Origin: Sphaerimonospora thailandensis
Lineage (GTDB): Bacteria > Actinomycetota > Actinomycetes > Streptosporangiales > Streptosporangiaceae
DNA: 57,207 bases
Reading direction: 5' to 3'
Assembly: GCF_016863115.1 (NCBI RefSeq)
Contig: NZ_BOOG01000048.1
Span: 1-57,207, forward strand
Part shown: piece after piece, positions 42,699 to 52,092 of the stretch
Numbering within the stretch: the first letter of the stretch is position 1
Layout: every line of letters starts with the position of its first letter
Program-made: the position numbers and the translations under genes
Notes under the pieces: generated by a model
The model's input: only the letters and a program-made list of their open reading frames with translations
What the model was told of the DNA's origin: nothing
Databases searched by the model: none

Positions 42699-43736
42699 AT
42701 GTCCGACCTCATGCCCGCGCCGGGGTCCGCGCCGGGGCCGGGGGTGCCGAAACCCGTCGCGCCGCCACGGCCGTCCGAACGCGCATGGCGGCCGGACGTG
42801 CCGATCGACGTGGCGCTGACGCTGGCGCCTCACCGGCGCGGAGGCTCCGACCCCGCCTGGCGGCGTACCCCCGACGGGGCCGTCTGGCGCACGGCCCGTA
42901 CCCCTGACGGGCCCGCCACGCTGCGGATCGTCACGATCGAGCGAGCCGGAGAGGTTCGTGCTCAGGCCTGGGGGCCTGGAGCGGAGTGGTCGCTGGAGAG
43001 GCTGCCGGGGCTGCTCGGCGCCGACGACGACGTGGCCGGCTTCGCCGACCTGCTTGCGGCGCTCGCTCGCAGTGCCCGGGCGGGCGAGACCGAGCAGGCT
43101 CGGCGGGCGATGTTCGTCGCCCGGCTCGCCGCCCGGCATCCCGGGTTGCGGATCGGGCGATCCTTACGAGTCTTCGAGGCTCTGGTCCCCGCCGTGCTGG
43201 AGCAGAAGGTCGTCGGCAGGGAGGCCTGGCGGGCCTGGCGGTGGCTCGTCCGCCGGTACGGCGAGGCCGCGCCGGGCCCGGCACCCGAAGGGATGACGGT
43301 GATCCCGCCGCCCGAGGTGTGGCGGCAGATCCCCTCGTGGGACTGGCATCGGGCCGGGGCGGAAGCCGTACGGGCGAGGACCGTCGTCAACGCGGCACGC
43401 CACGCCGAGAAGCTGGAAGCAACGTGCGGTGGCGCGGGCTCGGCCGAGGCGGACCGCCTGCTGCGGGCGCTGCCGGGCATCGGGGTGTGGACGTCGGCTG
43501 AGGTGCGTCAGCGTGCCCACGGGGATCCCGACGCGCCGAGTGTGGGTGACTACCACTTACCGAGCATCGTCGGCTGGGCGCTGACCGGCCAGAAGACCGA
43601 TGACGCGGGCATGCTCGCCCTGCTCGAGCCGTTCCGGGGGCATCGTCATCGGGTGATCAAGCTGATCGAGCTCAGCGGCATCCGCCCACCGGCCCGCGGC
43701 CCGCGTATGCCCGCCCGGGACTACCGCTCCTTTTAG
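42699..43736 (+). CDS. DNA-3-methyladenine glycosylase II-like (HhH-GPD)
   Basis: A 345-aa protein. The N-terminal 120 residues are actinomycete-specific. The helix-hairpin-helix glycosylase domain follows: VFEALVPAVLEQKVVGREAW, then LLRALPGIGVWTSAEV (HhH) and the catalytic Asp284 in PSVGDYHLPS. AlkA-type enzymes remove alkylated purines. The gene begins 6 bases after the guanylyltransferase stop and may be read with it, although the functions differ. Confidence 0.85.
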   Translation: MSDLMPAPGSAPGPGVPKPVAPPRPSERAWRPDVPIDVALTLAPHRRGGSDPAWRRTPDGAVWRTARTPDGPATLRIVTIERAGEVRAQAWGPGAEWSLERLPGLLGADDDVAGFADLLAALARSARAGETEQARRAMFVARLAARHPGLRIGRSLRVFEALVPAVLEQKVVGREAWRAWRWLVRRYGEAAPGPAPEGMTVIPPPEVWRQIPSWDWHRAGAEAVRARTVVNAARHAEKLEATCGGAGSAEADRLLRALPGIGVWTSAEVRQRAHGDPDAPSVGDYHLPSIVGWALTGQKTDDAGMLALLEPFRGHRHRVIKLIELSGIRPPARGPRMPARDYRSF

Positions 43737-43857
43737 CCGGGGGCTCTAAGTTTTTGGGGTTTTCCGGCTTCCAGCCTTGGCCGTCGCGGGTGTCCGCACC
43801 GAAGAACGGGGCGAGCAGGGCGATGGCGGCGATGAAGACGAGGATGGCCCAGGGCAT
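43672..43857 (-). CDS. small single-pass membrane protein
   Basis: A 61-aa protein with one N-terminal membrane segment (PWAILVFIAAIALLAPFFG) followed by ADTRDGQGWKPEN. Similar small proteins with this ADTRDG motif are common in actinobacteria. CAGGAGATCCG precedes the ATG. The last 65 bases overlap the glycosylase gene on the other strand. The end diverges from usual homologues, so the C-terminus may be shifted. From 43858 to 44027 I see only the divergent promoter region. Confidence 0.62.
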   Translation of the reverse strand: MPWAILVFIAAIALLAPFFGADTRDGQGWKPENPKNLEPPAKRSGSPGRAYAGRGPVGGCR

Positions 43858-44027
43858 CGGATCTCCTGTGTGTTGTGTGCGTAGCGTGACATTTCAAGTG
43901 TGCTTCGGTACGACTGTTTACGTCCAGCGAAATCTCCTTGGGTGGACTATTAAGAATCGCTGAAGATTGGTGAATCGATCAGACCCCGCCACAGGTGGAC
44001 GCCCGCCGGTTTCGTACTGTGCATCCT

Positions 44028-46646
44028 GTGCGTAACGAGGTTGTGATCCCCACGGAGGCAGCGATGCGGCGGGCGCTCGCCCGGGCACGGGACGGCAAGA
44101 CGCTCGATGCGGCCGAGGCCGCGATCCTGCTACAGGCCCGCGGAGACGATCTGGAGACCCTTCTCGGGCACGCCTCGAGAGTGCGGGACGCGGGGCTCGC
44201 CGCCGTCGGACGGCCGGGCGTGATCACCTACAGTCGCAAGGTCTTCATCCCGCTGACCCGTCTGTGCCGTGACCGCTGCGGCTACTGCACATTCGCCACG
44301 GCCCCGAACAAACTGCCCGCCGCGTTCCTGTCGCCCGACGAGGTGCTGGAGATCGCCCGCCGGGGAGCGGAGATGGGCTGCAAGGAGGCCCTGTTCACGC
44401 TCGGCGACCGGCCCGAGGACCGGTGGCACCAGGCACGTGACTGGCTGGACGCGCACGGCTACGACGACACGCTGTCGTATGTGCGGGCGATGGCGATCCG
44501 CGTCCTGGAGGAGACCGGGCTGCTGCCGCATCTCAATCCGGGGGTGCTGACCTGGCGCGACCTGCAGCGGCTCAAGCCGGTCGCGCCGTCGATGGGCATG
44601 ATGCTGGAGACCACGTCGGAGCGGCTGTTCGCCGAGAAGGGCCAGGCGCACTACGGCTCTCCCGACAAGGACCCGGCCGTACGGCTGCGCGTGCTGGAGG
44701 ACGCCGGGCGCTCCAGCGTGCCGTTCACGACGGGCATCCTGATCGGCATCGGCGAGACCATCGAGGAGCGGGCCGATTCGATCTTCGCCATCCGGCGGGT
44801 GGCCAGGGAGTACGGCGGCATCCAGGAGGTCATCGTCCAGAACTTCCGGGCCAAGCCCGACACCGCGATGCGCGGCATGCCGGACGCCGACCTGCACGAG
44901 TTGGCCGCGACGATCGCGGTGACGCGGCTCGTGCTCGGGCCCAGGGCACGGGTCCAGGCACCGCCGAACCTGATCGGCGACGAGTACGCCCTGATGGTCC
45001 GCGCGGGCATCGACGACTGGGGCGGCGTCTCCCCGCTCACGCCCGATCACGTCAACCCCGAGCGGCCGTGGCCGCAGATCGACGAGCTCGCGGCCCGTAC
45101 GGATCGGGCCGGCTTCGAGCTGAAAGAGCGGCTGACGATCTATCCGGAGTACGTGCTGGCCGGGGAGCCCTGGCTCGACCCGCGGCTGCGCGAGCACGTG
45201 GCCGCGCTCGCCGACCCGCGGACCGGGCTCGCCCGGGAGGGCGTGGCGCCGACCGGCCGACCGTGGCAGGAGCCGGACGGTGGTTTCGCCGCCGGGCTGC
45301 GCACCAGCGGCCGGGCGGACCTGCACGTCGCCATCGACGCCGAAGGACGTACGAGCGACCGCCGGGACGACTTCGACAGCGTGTACGGCGACTGGGCGGC
45401 GCTGCGAGACCGTCTGCCGGGCGGCGGCAGCCGTACCGGCGTGGTCGACGGCGTGGTGCGGGAGGCGCTGCGGCGTGCGGAGAGCGACCCGGCCAGGCTG
45501 ACCGACGAGCAGGCGGTGGCGCTGCTGGGCCTCGCGGGCGACCAGACCGGCGCCGACGCAGACGACGCGGGGCTGGACGAGCTGTGCCGGATCGCCGACG
45601 GGCTACGCCGGGACGCGGTGGGCGACGACGTCACCTACATCGTGAACCGGAACATCAACTTCACCAACGTCTGCTACACCGGCTGCCGGTTCTGCGCGTT
45701 CGCCCAGCGGCGGACCGACGCCGACGCCTACACGCTGTCGCTGTCGGAGGTGGCCGACCGGGCGCAGGAGGCCTGGGAGGCGGGGGCGACCGAGGTGTGC
45801 ATGCAGGGCGGCATCCATCCGGATCTGCCGGGGACGGCCTACTTCGACATCGCGCGGGCGGTCAAGGAGCGCTGCCCGGACATGCACGTCCACGCGTTCT
45901 CCCCGATGGAGGTCATCAACGGCGCGAGCCGGACGAACCTGTCCATCGAGGACTGGCTGCTCGCGGCCAGGGAGGCCGGGCTCGACTCGCTGCCGGGCAC
46001 CGCGGCCGAGATCCTCGACGACGACGTCCGCTGGGTGCTCACCAAGGGCAAGCTCCCGGCCGCCGAGTGGATCGAGGTGATCACCACGGCGCACCGGCTG
46101 GGCATCCCGACGACCTCGACCATGATGTACGGCCACGTGGACACGCACGAGCACTGGGTACGGCATATCCGGCTTATCGGGACGATCCAGGAGGAGACGG
46201 GCGGGTTCAGCGAGTTCGTGCTGCTGCCGTTCGTCCACCACAGCGCGCCCATCTACCTCGCGGGGATCGCCCGGCCAGGGCCGACCGCCCGGGAGAACCG
46301 GGCCGTACACGCGCTCGCCCGGATCATGCTGCACGGCGCGATCAAGAACATCCAGTGCTCGTGGGTCAAGCTCGGCGACGAGCTGTGCCGTTCCGTCCTC
46401 GCCGGCGGCGTCAACGACCTCGGCGGCACGCTGATGGAGGAGACGATCAGCCGGATGGCCGGATCCGAGAACGGGTCCTACAAGACGATCAGCGACATCG
46501 CCGCGATGGTCGCCCCGACCGGACGGCCGCTGCGCCGGCGGACCACGTCGTACGGCACGCCCGATCCCGAGCGCCTCGCCGCGGCCGAGCGCAGCGACGG
46601 GGTCTGCCGCAGTGTTCGCACCCCGCTGCGTCTGATCGACAGGTGA
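44028..46646 (+). CDS. fbiC: FO synthase, fused CofG-CofH (7,8-didemethyl-8-hydroxy-5-deazariboflavin synthase)
   Basis: A protein of about 872 aa that makes the deazaflavin ring of coenzyme F420 from tyrosine and 5-amino-6-ribitylaminouracil. Two radical-SAM domains are visible: CofG with CRDRCGYC (Cys80, 84, 87) and CofH with CYTGCRFC (Cys549, 553, 556). Other motifs are [27 protein letters not shown] and [12 protein letters not shown]. Starts at GTG 43995, GTG 44028, GTG 44043 or ATG 44064 are all in frame. ATG 44064 has a good GGAGG, but homologues usually extend a little further, so 44028 is a compromise. It is convergent with fbiB. Confidence 0.95.
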   Translation: MRNEVVIPTEAAMRRALARARDGKTLDAAEAAILLQARGDDLETLLGHASRVRDAGLAAVGRPGVITYSRKVFIPLTRLCRDRCGYCTFATAPNKLPAAFLSPDEVLEIARRGAEMGCKEALFTLGDRPEDRWHQARDWLDAHGYDDTLSYVRAMAIRVLEETGLLPHLNPGVLTWRDLQRLKPVAPSMGMMLETTSERLFAEKGQAHYGSPDKDPAVRLRVLEDAGRSSVPFTTGILIGIGETIEERADSIFAIRRVAREYGGIQEVIVQNFRAKPDTAMRGMPDADLHELAATIAVTRLVLGPRARVQAPPNLIGDEYALMVRAGIDDWGGVSPLTPDHVNPERPWPQIDELAARTDRAGFELKERLTIYPEYVLAGEPWLDPRLREHVAALADPRTGLAREGVAPTGRPWQEPDGGFAAGLRTSGRADLHVAIDAEGRTSDRRDDFDSVYGDWAALRDRLPGGGSRTGVVDGVVREALRRAESDPARLTDEQAVALLGLAGDQTGADADDAGLDELCRIADGLRRDAVGDDVTYIVNRNINFTNVCYTGCRFCAFAQRRTDADAYTLSLSEVADRAQEAWEAGATEVCMQGGIHPDLPGTAYFDIARAVKERCPDMHVHAFSPMEVINGASRTNLSIEDWLLAAREAGLDSLPGTAAEILDDDVRWVLTKGKLPAAEWIEVITTAHRLGIPTTSTMMYGHVDTHEHWVRHIRLIGTIQEETGGFSEFVLLPFVHHSAPIYLAGIARPGPTARENRAVHALARIMLHGAIKNIQCSWVKLGDELCRSVLAGGVNDLGGTLMEETISRMAGSENGSYKTISDIAAMVAPTGRPLRRRTTSYGTPDPERLAAAERSDGVCRSVRTPLRLIDR

Positions 46647-46657
46647 GGGTCTGCCTT

Positions 46658-46718
46658 ATCGACCTTGACGTTATTGCTGTGAAAACGGCCTTCGCACAGC
46701 ACTAACGTCAAGGTCGAT
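46658..46718. terminator. perfect 16-bp inverted repeat with inner stem between fbiC and fbiB
   Basis: ATCGACCTTGACGTTA (46658-46673) and TAACGTCAAGGTCGAT (46703-46718) are exact complements. Inside, TGCTGTG (46675-46681) pairs with CACAGCA (46695-46701). It lies 11 bases after the fbiC stop and 86 before the fbiB stop, the expected place for a bidirectional terminator. There is no T-tract. Confidence 0.8.
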
Positions 46719-46804
46719 TTCGGCGGCCCCGGCTCGCTGGGGGATTTGTCCCAAATTGTCGTGCGGTCCGTTGTCGTGCGGTCCGGCTGGCGCTTGGCCG
46801 GCCC

Positions 46805-48160
46805 CTATCGGCGGGTCACGATGAAGTCGGCGGGGTCGCGGCGCGGGCGGTCCCTTGGCGGAGCGGCGGGGTGGCCGATGGCCACGGCGCCCATCGGATC
46901 CCAGGCCCCCGGCAGGTCGAGCACCTTGCGCACCACGTCACGGCAGAACATCGTGGACGACACCCAGGCCGAGCCCAGGCCCTCGACGGCGAGCTGGATG
47001 AGGAAGTTCTCCACCCCCGCTCCCGTCGCCACCACGAACATCTCCCGCTCGGCGGCGTTCCTGCGCTCGTCGCGGTAGGTATGCGAGCCGTCCATGACCA
47101 GGCAGGGGACCGCCAGGTAGGGGGCGTTCCGCAGCACGTCGCCCCGCCTGATCCGCCGGGCGATCGACTCCTCGGAGAACCCGTCCGCCCGCAGGTCCTC
47201 GATCCAGGCGTCCCGCATCGCGTCCAGCAGTGCCGTACGGGCTGACGCGGTCTCCAGGAGGACGAACCGCCACGGTGTGGTGTGGTGCGGAGCCGGGGCG
47301 GTGACGGCCGCCGCCACCGCCCGCCGTACGGCCTCCGGATCGACGGCCTCGGCGGTGAACTCGCGGATCGTACGGCGGGCGTGGACCACGTCGGCCGAGC
47401 CGTACCGGAACATGTCCGTGTCGGCGGGCCGCACCAGTGCGCGGGCGCCGGGGCCGTCGTCGGCGGTGACCAGGCCGGGCAGGCCGCGCACCACGGCGAC
47501 CGGGACGCCGTCGAGCTTGCCCTTGACCAGCTCGGCGGCGGCCGCCAGCTCGTCGATGAGCGCGGTGACGGTCGCCGACAGCTCGTTGCCGTACGGATCG
47601 AACCTTCCGCGGAAGTCGTCGAGCGGCCGGACGCCCGCCGCGCCGATCGCCACGTCGGTCAGGCCGTGCCGCCACGGCCGGCCGAACGTGTCGGAGACGA
47701 TCACGCCGACCTGGACCCCCAGGCGCTCGTGCAGCCCCCGGCGGATCCGCCGGGCGGACTCGTCGGGGTCCTCGGGCAGCAGCAGGATCGTGCCGGGGGA
47801 GGTGTTGGAGGCGTCGACCCCGGCCGCCGCCATCACGAAGCCGTGCCGGGTCTGCGCGATCACGGTCTCGCCGCGCCGGGCGACCACGCGCGCCGTCTCC
47901 TCCTCGATCGCGGCGGTACGGACGTCGCCGTGTGTCGTACCGCTGCCGCTCTGTGCCGTACCGTCATCGCCTTGTGTCGTACGGCTCTGGCGGATCCGAC
48001 CCTCGGCCTTGCTGATGATTTTGGAGGTTATGACGAGGATGTCGCCGTCGGTCAGGCCGTCGGTCAGGTCGGGTACGGCTCGCGCGACGAGGTCGGCGAC
48101 GTCGTCGCCGGGCCGTACTTCGGGCAGTCCGGGCACGCCGGTGATGGCGATGTGGGTCAC
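46805..48160 (-). CDS. fbiB: coenzyme F420:L-glutamate ligase fused to nitroreductase-like domain
   Basis: A 451-aa protein. Residues 1-250 are CofE-like: [56 protein letters not shown]. These enzymes add glutamates to F420-0. Residues about 255-451 are the FMN-binding nitroreductase-type domain ([32 protein letters not shown]), which in mycobacterial FbiB reduces dehydro-F420-0. Around residues 57-82 is a low-complexity insertion ([20 protein letters not shown]) made of degenerate DNA repeats, not expected in CofE. GAGGGAACCC precedes the GTG start. It follows fbiA on the same strand after a repeat-bearing spacer. Confidence 0.95.
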   Translation of the reverse strand: MTHIAITGVPGLPEVRPGDDVADLVARAVPDLTDGLTDGDILVITSKIISKAEGRIRQSRTTQGDDGTAQSGSGTTHGDVRTAAIEEETARVVARRGETVIAQTRHGFVMAAAGVDASNTSPGTILLLPEDPDESARRIRRGLHERLGVQVGVIVSDTFGRPWRHGLTDVAIGAAGVRPLDDFRGRFDPYGNELSATVTALIDELAAAAELVKGKLDGVPVAVVRGLPGLVTADDGPGARALVRPADTDMFRYGSADVVHARRTIREFTAEAVDPEAVRRAVAAAVTAPAPHHTTPWRFVLLETASARTALLDAMRDAWIEDLRADGFSEESIARRIRRGDVLRNAPYLAVPCLVMDGSHTYRDERRNAAEREMFVVATGAGVENFLIQLAVEGLGSAWVSSTMFCRDVVRKVLDLPGAWDPMGAVAIGHPAAPPRDRPRRDPADFIVTRR

Positions 48161-48172
48161 GGGTTCCCTCGG

Positions 48173-48290
48173 TGCAAGATCATGGACGGTGTTCTACCTG
48201 TTCAGAGCGGTCGGCTGCGAGAAACTGCAAGATCACGGTGGTCGAATTCGCTGGTCGGCGGGCATGCCTGCGAGAAACTGCAAGATCACG
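48173..48290. repeat. 53-bp-period direct repeats in the fbiA-fbiB spacer
   Basis: CTGCGAGAAACTGCAAGATC followed by ACG occurs at 48215-48237 and 48268-48290, exactly 53 bases apart. Its core TGCAAGATCA recurs another 53 bases upstream at 48173. Spacer sequences between the cores are less similar. The array sits in the 147-base gap directly upstream of the fbiB start (minus strand). Confidence 0.85.
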
Positions 48291-48307
48291 CGGGGGATGT
48301 GTGTGGG

Positions 48308-49246
48308 TCATGCTTGGAGGGTGGTCGCGAGGGTGAGGGCGGCGGCGGCGATGTCCCTGGTTGCCTCGGGTGAGTCCATGAGCAGCGGGCGGGCCTCGAC
48401 GGTCACGCCGTCCAGGGAGACGCCCTTGTCCTGCTCGGCCACGAGCCACCCGTCGACCAGGCGCGAGCCGTACAGCTCGAGAACCGCCTGGGCGCTGGTG
48501 CTCACGCCTATCGCGGTCAGGCAGGCGTCGGCCATGCCGCGGACCGGCGCCCCGCCGATGATCGGGGAGACGCCGACGACGGTCTTCTCCTCCAGCGCCG
48601 TCCGGATGCCGGGGATCTGCAGGATCGTGCCGATGCTGACGACCGGGTTCGAAGGCGGAAGGATCACGAAATCGGCGTCTCGGATGGCCTCCAGGACGCC
48701 GGGAGCCGGACGGGCGTCGTCGGCACCCACGAGCACGATCTGCTCGGCCGGTACGGAAGCGCGCAGCCGCACCCACCACTCCTGGAAGTGGATCGCCCGC
48801 CTGCCGCCTTCGTCGGAGACGACCACGTGGGTCTCGGTCTGGTCGTCGGACATCGGCAGCAGCCGCACGCCCGGCCGCCACCGCACGCACAGCGCCTCGG
48901 TCACCTGCGAGAGCGGATAGCCGGCCGCCAGCATCTGCGAGCGCACGATGTGCGTCGCGAAGTCGCGGTCGCCCAGGCCGAACCACTGTGGCTCCATCTC
49001 GTAGGCGGCCAGCTCCTCCTTGACGGTGAAGCTTTCATCGGCGCGTCCCCAGCCCTGCTCCTCGTTGATGCCGCTGCCCAGCGTGTACATGACGGTGTCG
49101 AGGTCGGGGCAGACACGCAGGCCGAAGAGTGTGATGTCGTCTCCGGTGTTGCCGATCACGGTGATCTCGGCGTCGGGCGCCGCTGCCTTGAGGCCGCGAA
49201 GGAAGCGAGCGCCGCCGATTCCTCCGGCGAGGGACACGATTCGCAT
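48308..49246 (-). CDS. fbiA: 2-phospho-L-lactate/phosphoenolpyruvate transferase
   Basis: A 312-aa CofD family enzyme: IVSLAGGIGGARFLRGLKAA (nucleotide site), VIGNTGDDITLFGLRVCPDL, RVCPDLDTVMYTLGSG, WFGLGDRDFATHIVRSQML, ILPPSNPVVSIGTIL and VSPIIGGAPVRGMAD. It transfers the activated PEP-or-lactate unit to FO, giving (dehydro)F420-0. The partner fbiD, which activates the PEP, is not in this window. Divergent from the large Gln-rich membrane protein gene with 171 bases between, which should hold both promoters. Confidence 0.95.
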   Translation of the reverse strand: MRIVSLAGGIGGARFLRGLKAAAPDAEITVIGNTGDDITLFGLRVCPDLDTVMYTLGSGINEEQGWGRADESFTVKEELAAYEMEPQWFGLGDRDFATHIVRSQMLAAGYPLSQVTEALCVRWRPGVRLLPMSDDQTETHVVVSDEGGRRAIHFQEWWVRLRASVPAEQIVLVGADDARPAPGVLEAIRDADFVILPPSNPVVSIGTILQIPGIRTALEEKTVVGVSPIIGGAPVRGMADACLTAIGVSTSAQAVLELYGSRLVDGWLVAEQDKGVSLDGVTVEARPLLMDSPEATRDIAAAALTLATTLQA

Positions 49247-49417
49247 GTCTCTCAGTCTTCCATCGAGCCGTCTCCCCGCGTGAGGGGCCACCATGAGATG
49301 CAGGGATAAAGGGGATTAGTGGGCTCTCGCGACTTATGAGGTTCTTGCCGCGGCATACACCAATGTCGGCTGTGTGCAAAACTTCCCCGAGCACCGTTTT
49401 GACCGTTGGGGGTTGCC

Positions 49418-51643
49418 ATGCTCAAGGCCGACAACGACCGGCTGCGCGAGCCGGCCGCGTTGATCATGCTCGCGGCGCTGGTCACGGGCACCCTCGTCGG
49501 CATCGCACAACTGCTGATCGGTGAAAGCCCGATGTCCACCTTCGGTCTCCGGGCGCCCCTCGGTCTGGCGGCCCTTTCTTCCCCGACGTGGACCGCCCTC
49601 GCCGCAGGCGCGGTGCTGCTCGTGACCAGGTTCGGCGCGCCGACGCCGCGCGCCCGTCTGGTCGCGCTCGGCTCGGCCGGGACGCTCGGCCTGGGTGTGC
49701 TTTTCAGCCTGATCAGTGTGCCGGGCGTGCTGTTCGGTGGTGACTGGACCTTCCGTACCCGGTTCGAGTCCCTACTCACCGGGCTTCCCCAGATCGCCCT
49801 GGCCGTCATCGGGATCGTCTTCGCGATCAGGTCCGCCGCCAACCTCCAGACCGGCGGCTCCTCCGCCGTGCCGAAGCAGAGCTTCTATGGGGGATCGCAA
49901 AGCGACGCCTACGGTCCGCAGGGGCAGGCGTACGCCCCCGGCCCGCAGCAGGCCGGTCCGCAGCAGGTCGGCCAGCAACCGGTCGGCCAGCAACTGGGAG
50001 GGCACCCCGACGGCGCCTACGGGGCGGGTTACGGTCAGGGTCCGGCCCCCCAGTCCCCACAGCCCGTTCAGCCTCCACAGCCCGCCCAGCCTCCACAGCC
50101 CGTTCAGTCCCCTCAGCCCGCCCAGCAGGACCACGGCGCACACCCCGGAGCCATGCCGCCCGCGCCCACCGCTCAGGGCCAGTACGGCCCGCCCGGCCCG
50201 TACGGCGATCCCCATGGGCTCGGCCGGCCCGGTCCCGGCCCGATCCAGCAGGGCGCGGCTCAGCAGGGTGCAGTTCAGCAGGGTGCAGTTCAGCAGGGTG
50301 CAGTTCAGCAGGGTGCAGCTCAACAGGGAACAGTTCAGGAGGGCACTGCCCAGCAGGAGCAGGGATCGGGCCAGGGACAGGCGACGCCCGCCGTCGCTCC
50401 CGCTCTCGCCGCCTCCTATCCGCAGCTTCCGGCGCCACCGCCGACGACCGGCGCGACAGAGCAGCAGTACGCCCACGACTCGTACGGAACCGCGTACCCG
50501 GCGCAGGACCGTGGTCAAGGGGCCTTCAGCCAGGACCACTCCCAGGATCCCTACGCCGCTCAGGACCCCTACGCCCAGAACACTCCGTACACGCAGAACA
50601 CTCCGTACGCGCAGAACACCCCGTACGCGCAGAACACCCCGTACACGCAGGACGCCGCGCACACCCAGCATGCCCCGCACACCCAGGAGTCCTCCGGGCA
50701 GCCCGCTCAGCAGCAGCCGTGGTCGGCCTTGGCCGAGCACCAGGGGCAGGACCGTCAGCCGTCCCCGCAGGACTTCCAGATGGGGGCGCACTACTCCGAG
50801 CAGTTCGGCGCCGCGCTCCCTCCGGCCCCGTCGAACCAGGGTGCGTCCGGTCAGGCTCTGCCGGGTCAGCCCCCGCAGGGCCCGATGTTCGACCAGTACG
50901 GCTACGCCGGCCAGCAGCAGCCCGGCGCTGAGGCGGGCTTCGGTCAGGGCGCCTACTCCGAGTCCTCGTACGGATCGCCCGCCGCCTCGCCCGCCTCGCC
51001 CTACGAGCAGGGGCCCTACGAGCAGGGGCCCTATGAGCAGGCGCCCTACGAGCAGGGGCATTACGAGCAGGGCCTGCCGTACAGTCAGCAGGGCGGCTCG
51101 CCGTTCAGCGGATATTCGGGCCCGCAGTTCGCCAGGCAGGCGGCCGAGCAGGCGCCCGCCGCCCCGGCCTTCGACTCCGGCTACGAGACGACCCACGACG
51201 ACTCTCCGAGATACGAAGGTGCGGCCGACCCGCGCGAGCAGCAGCTCGCGCAGGCGTACCAGCAGGCGCAGAGCTACCAGCAGCAGGCCAGGCCGAGCGA
51301 CTACTCCAGCGGCCCGACCGGGCCCTTGGACTCGCCGCAGAGCTACCAGGACTTCTACGACAGCCCGCTCGGTCACCCGCAGACGTCCGACCGTCCGGCC
51401 CACCCGGCGTCCGGGGGCGAGGCCGCCGACCAGACCGTGCGCTTCGACCCGGTCGCCTACCAGGGAGATCCGCTGAGCGGCCCCAGCCCGACCGGGGGTC
51501 CGGGCCGCCGGGAGGAGCCCATCGACCCGACCGCGATCTACGCCCCCGACCGGTCGCAGGCAAAGTATGAGGAAGGTTCCGGCAGCGATCAGTCAGGCCG
51601 CGGAACCGACCCCAACCTCCCTTGGTATGGTTCCGAACGCTGA
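49418..51643 (+). CDS. membrane protein with long Gln/Pro/Tyr-rich repetitive C-terminus
   Basis: A 741-aa protein. The first 145 residues have four hydrophobic segments (AALIMLAALVTGTLVGIAQL, TALAAGAVLLVTRF, LGLGVLFSLISVPGVLFGG, IALAVIGIVFAIRS). The remaining 600 residues are low-complexity, with tandem units AVQQG, PQPVQPPQPA, NTPYAQ/NTPYTQ and PYEQG. Such tails may form condensates or bind cell-wall proteins. Similar membrane proteins lie next to whiB in other actinomycetes. Function unknown. A minus-strand shadow frame over the same region is not believed to be coding. Confidence 0.75.
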   Translation: MLKADNDRLREPAALIMLAALVTGTLVGIAQLLIGESPMSTFGLRAPLGLAALSSPTWTALAAGAVLLVTRFGAPTPRARLVALGSAGTLGLGVLFSLISVPGVLFGGDWTFRTRFESLLTGLPQIALAVIGIVFAIRSAANLQTGGSSAVPKQSFYGGSQSDAYGPQGQAYAPGPQQAGPQQVGQQPVGQQLGGHPDGAYGAGYGQGPAPQSPQPVQPPQPAQPPQPVQSPQPAQQDHGAHPGAMPPAPTAQGQYGPPGPYGDPHGLGRPGPGPIQQGAAQQGAVQQGAVQQGAVQQGAAQQGTVQEGTAQQEQGSGQGQATPAVAPALAASYPQLPAPPPTTGATEQQYAHDSYGTAYPAQDRGQGAFSQDHSQDPYAAQDPYAQNTPYTQNTPYAQNTPYAQNTPYTQDAAHTQHAPHTQESSGQPAQQQPWSALAEHQGQDRQPSPQDFQMGAHYSEQFGAALPPAPSNQGASGQALPGQPPQGPMFDQYGYAGQQQPGAEAGFGQGAYSESSYGSPAASPASPYEQGPYEQGPYEQAPYEQGHYEQGLPYSQQGGSPFSGYSGPQFARQAAEQAPAAPAFDSGYETTHDDSPRYEGAADPREQQLAQAYQQAQSYQQQARPSDYSSGPTGPLDSPQSYQDFYDSPLGHPQTSDRPAHPASGGEAADQTVRFDPVAYQGDPLSGPSPTGGPGRREEPIDPTAIYAPDRSQAKYEEGSGSDQSGRGTDPNLPWYGSER
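50252..50345. repeat. tandem 15-bp repeats encoding QQG-type pentapeptides
   Basis: Units of the form CAGCAGGGTGCAGTT recur, giving the residue pattern AVQQG about five to six times in a row. A second array at 50574-50650 encodes NTPYAQ/NTPYTQ (18-bp units), and a third at about 51000-51075 encodes PYEQG (15-bp units). All units are multiples of three. Confidence 0.85.
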
Positions 51644-51709
51644 TCAGAGCGAAGAGCAGTACGGACGAACCGGGGCAAGCGTGTCTTTCCCCGGGTATCG
51701 TTATGCCGC

Positions 51710-51741
51710 TTGACGCCACACGCACCACGTGCGTGTAATTA
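51710..51741 (+). promoter_or_regulatory. whiB promoter candidate with embedded palindrome
   Basis: TTGACG (51710-51715) and TGTAAT (51734-51739) are spaced 18 bases, fitting a sigma-70-type promoter. Between them ACACGCAC (51718-51725) and GTGCGTGT (51729-51736) form a perfect 8-bp palindrome around CAC. A protein bound there would block the promoter. Confidence 0.55.
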
Positions 51742-51834
51742 CAGACATGTTGTTACGCCTTCCCACGGGTGGGTACAGGGGAGGCGTTTTATGGGGGGCT
51801 CCATGTGGGCGGGCGAGCGACAGGGAGGTGTGCA

Positions 51835-52092
51835 TTGACCGATCTGGTCATGGCACAGGCGCTCGATGGCGAAGATCTTGGTTGGCAGGAACGCGCGTTG
51901 TGCGCCCAGACCGATCCGGAGGCGTTCTTTCCCGAGAAAGGCGGCAGCACTCGGGAAGCCAAGAAGGTCTGCCGCTCATGTGAGGTGCGGGCCGAGTGCC
52001 TGGAGTACGCGCTCGAGCATGACGAGCGGTTCGGGATCTGGGGTGGGCTGTCGGAGCGTGAACGTCGCAGGCTGAAGCGTCAGGCCGGCTGA
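51835..52092 (+). CDS. whiB: WhiB-family iron-sulphur regulator (WhiB/WhiB2-type)
   Basis: An 85-aa protein with the four Wbl cysteines Cys23, Cys46, Cys49 and Cys55 (CxxC centre) that hold a [4Fe-4S] cluster, then FGIWGG and the basic helix ERERRRLKRQ. WQERALCAQTDPEAFFPEKG and STREAKKVC closely match Streptomyces WhiB and mycobacterial WhiB2/WhmD. These control sporulation septation and cell division with sigma factors and WhiA. The TTG start follows GGGAGGTG. ATG 51850 is an alternative. Adjacent to fbi genes as in mycobacteria. Confidence 0.95.
   Translation: MTDLVMAQALDGEDLGWQERALCAQTDPEAFFPEKGGSTREAKKVCRSCEVRAECLEYALEHDERFGIWGGLSERERRRLKRQAG

Noticed and set aside
48173-48290. Possible CRISPR array
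   Set aside because: Only two full repeats and one partial, and no cas gene nearby. The strict 53-base phasing fits a regulatory or interspersed repeat better.
49772-51403. A minus-strand frame of 543 codons opposite the Gln-rich membrane protein
   Set aside because: It is the mirror of tandem repeats in the plus-strand gene and has no start signal or recognisable domain.
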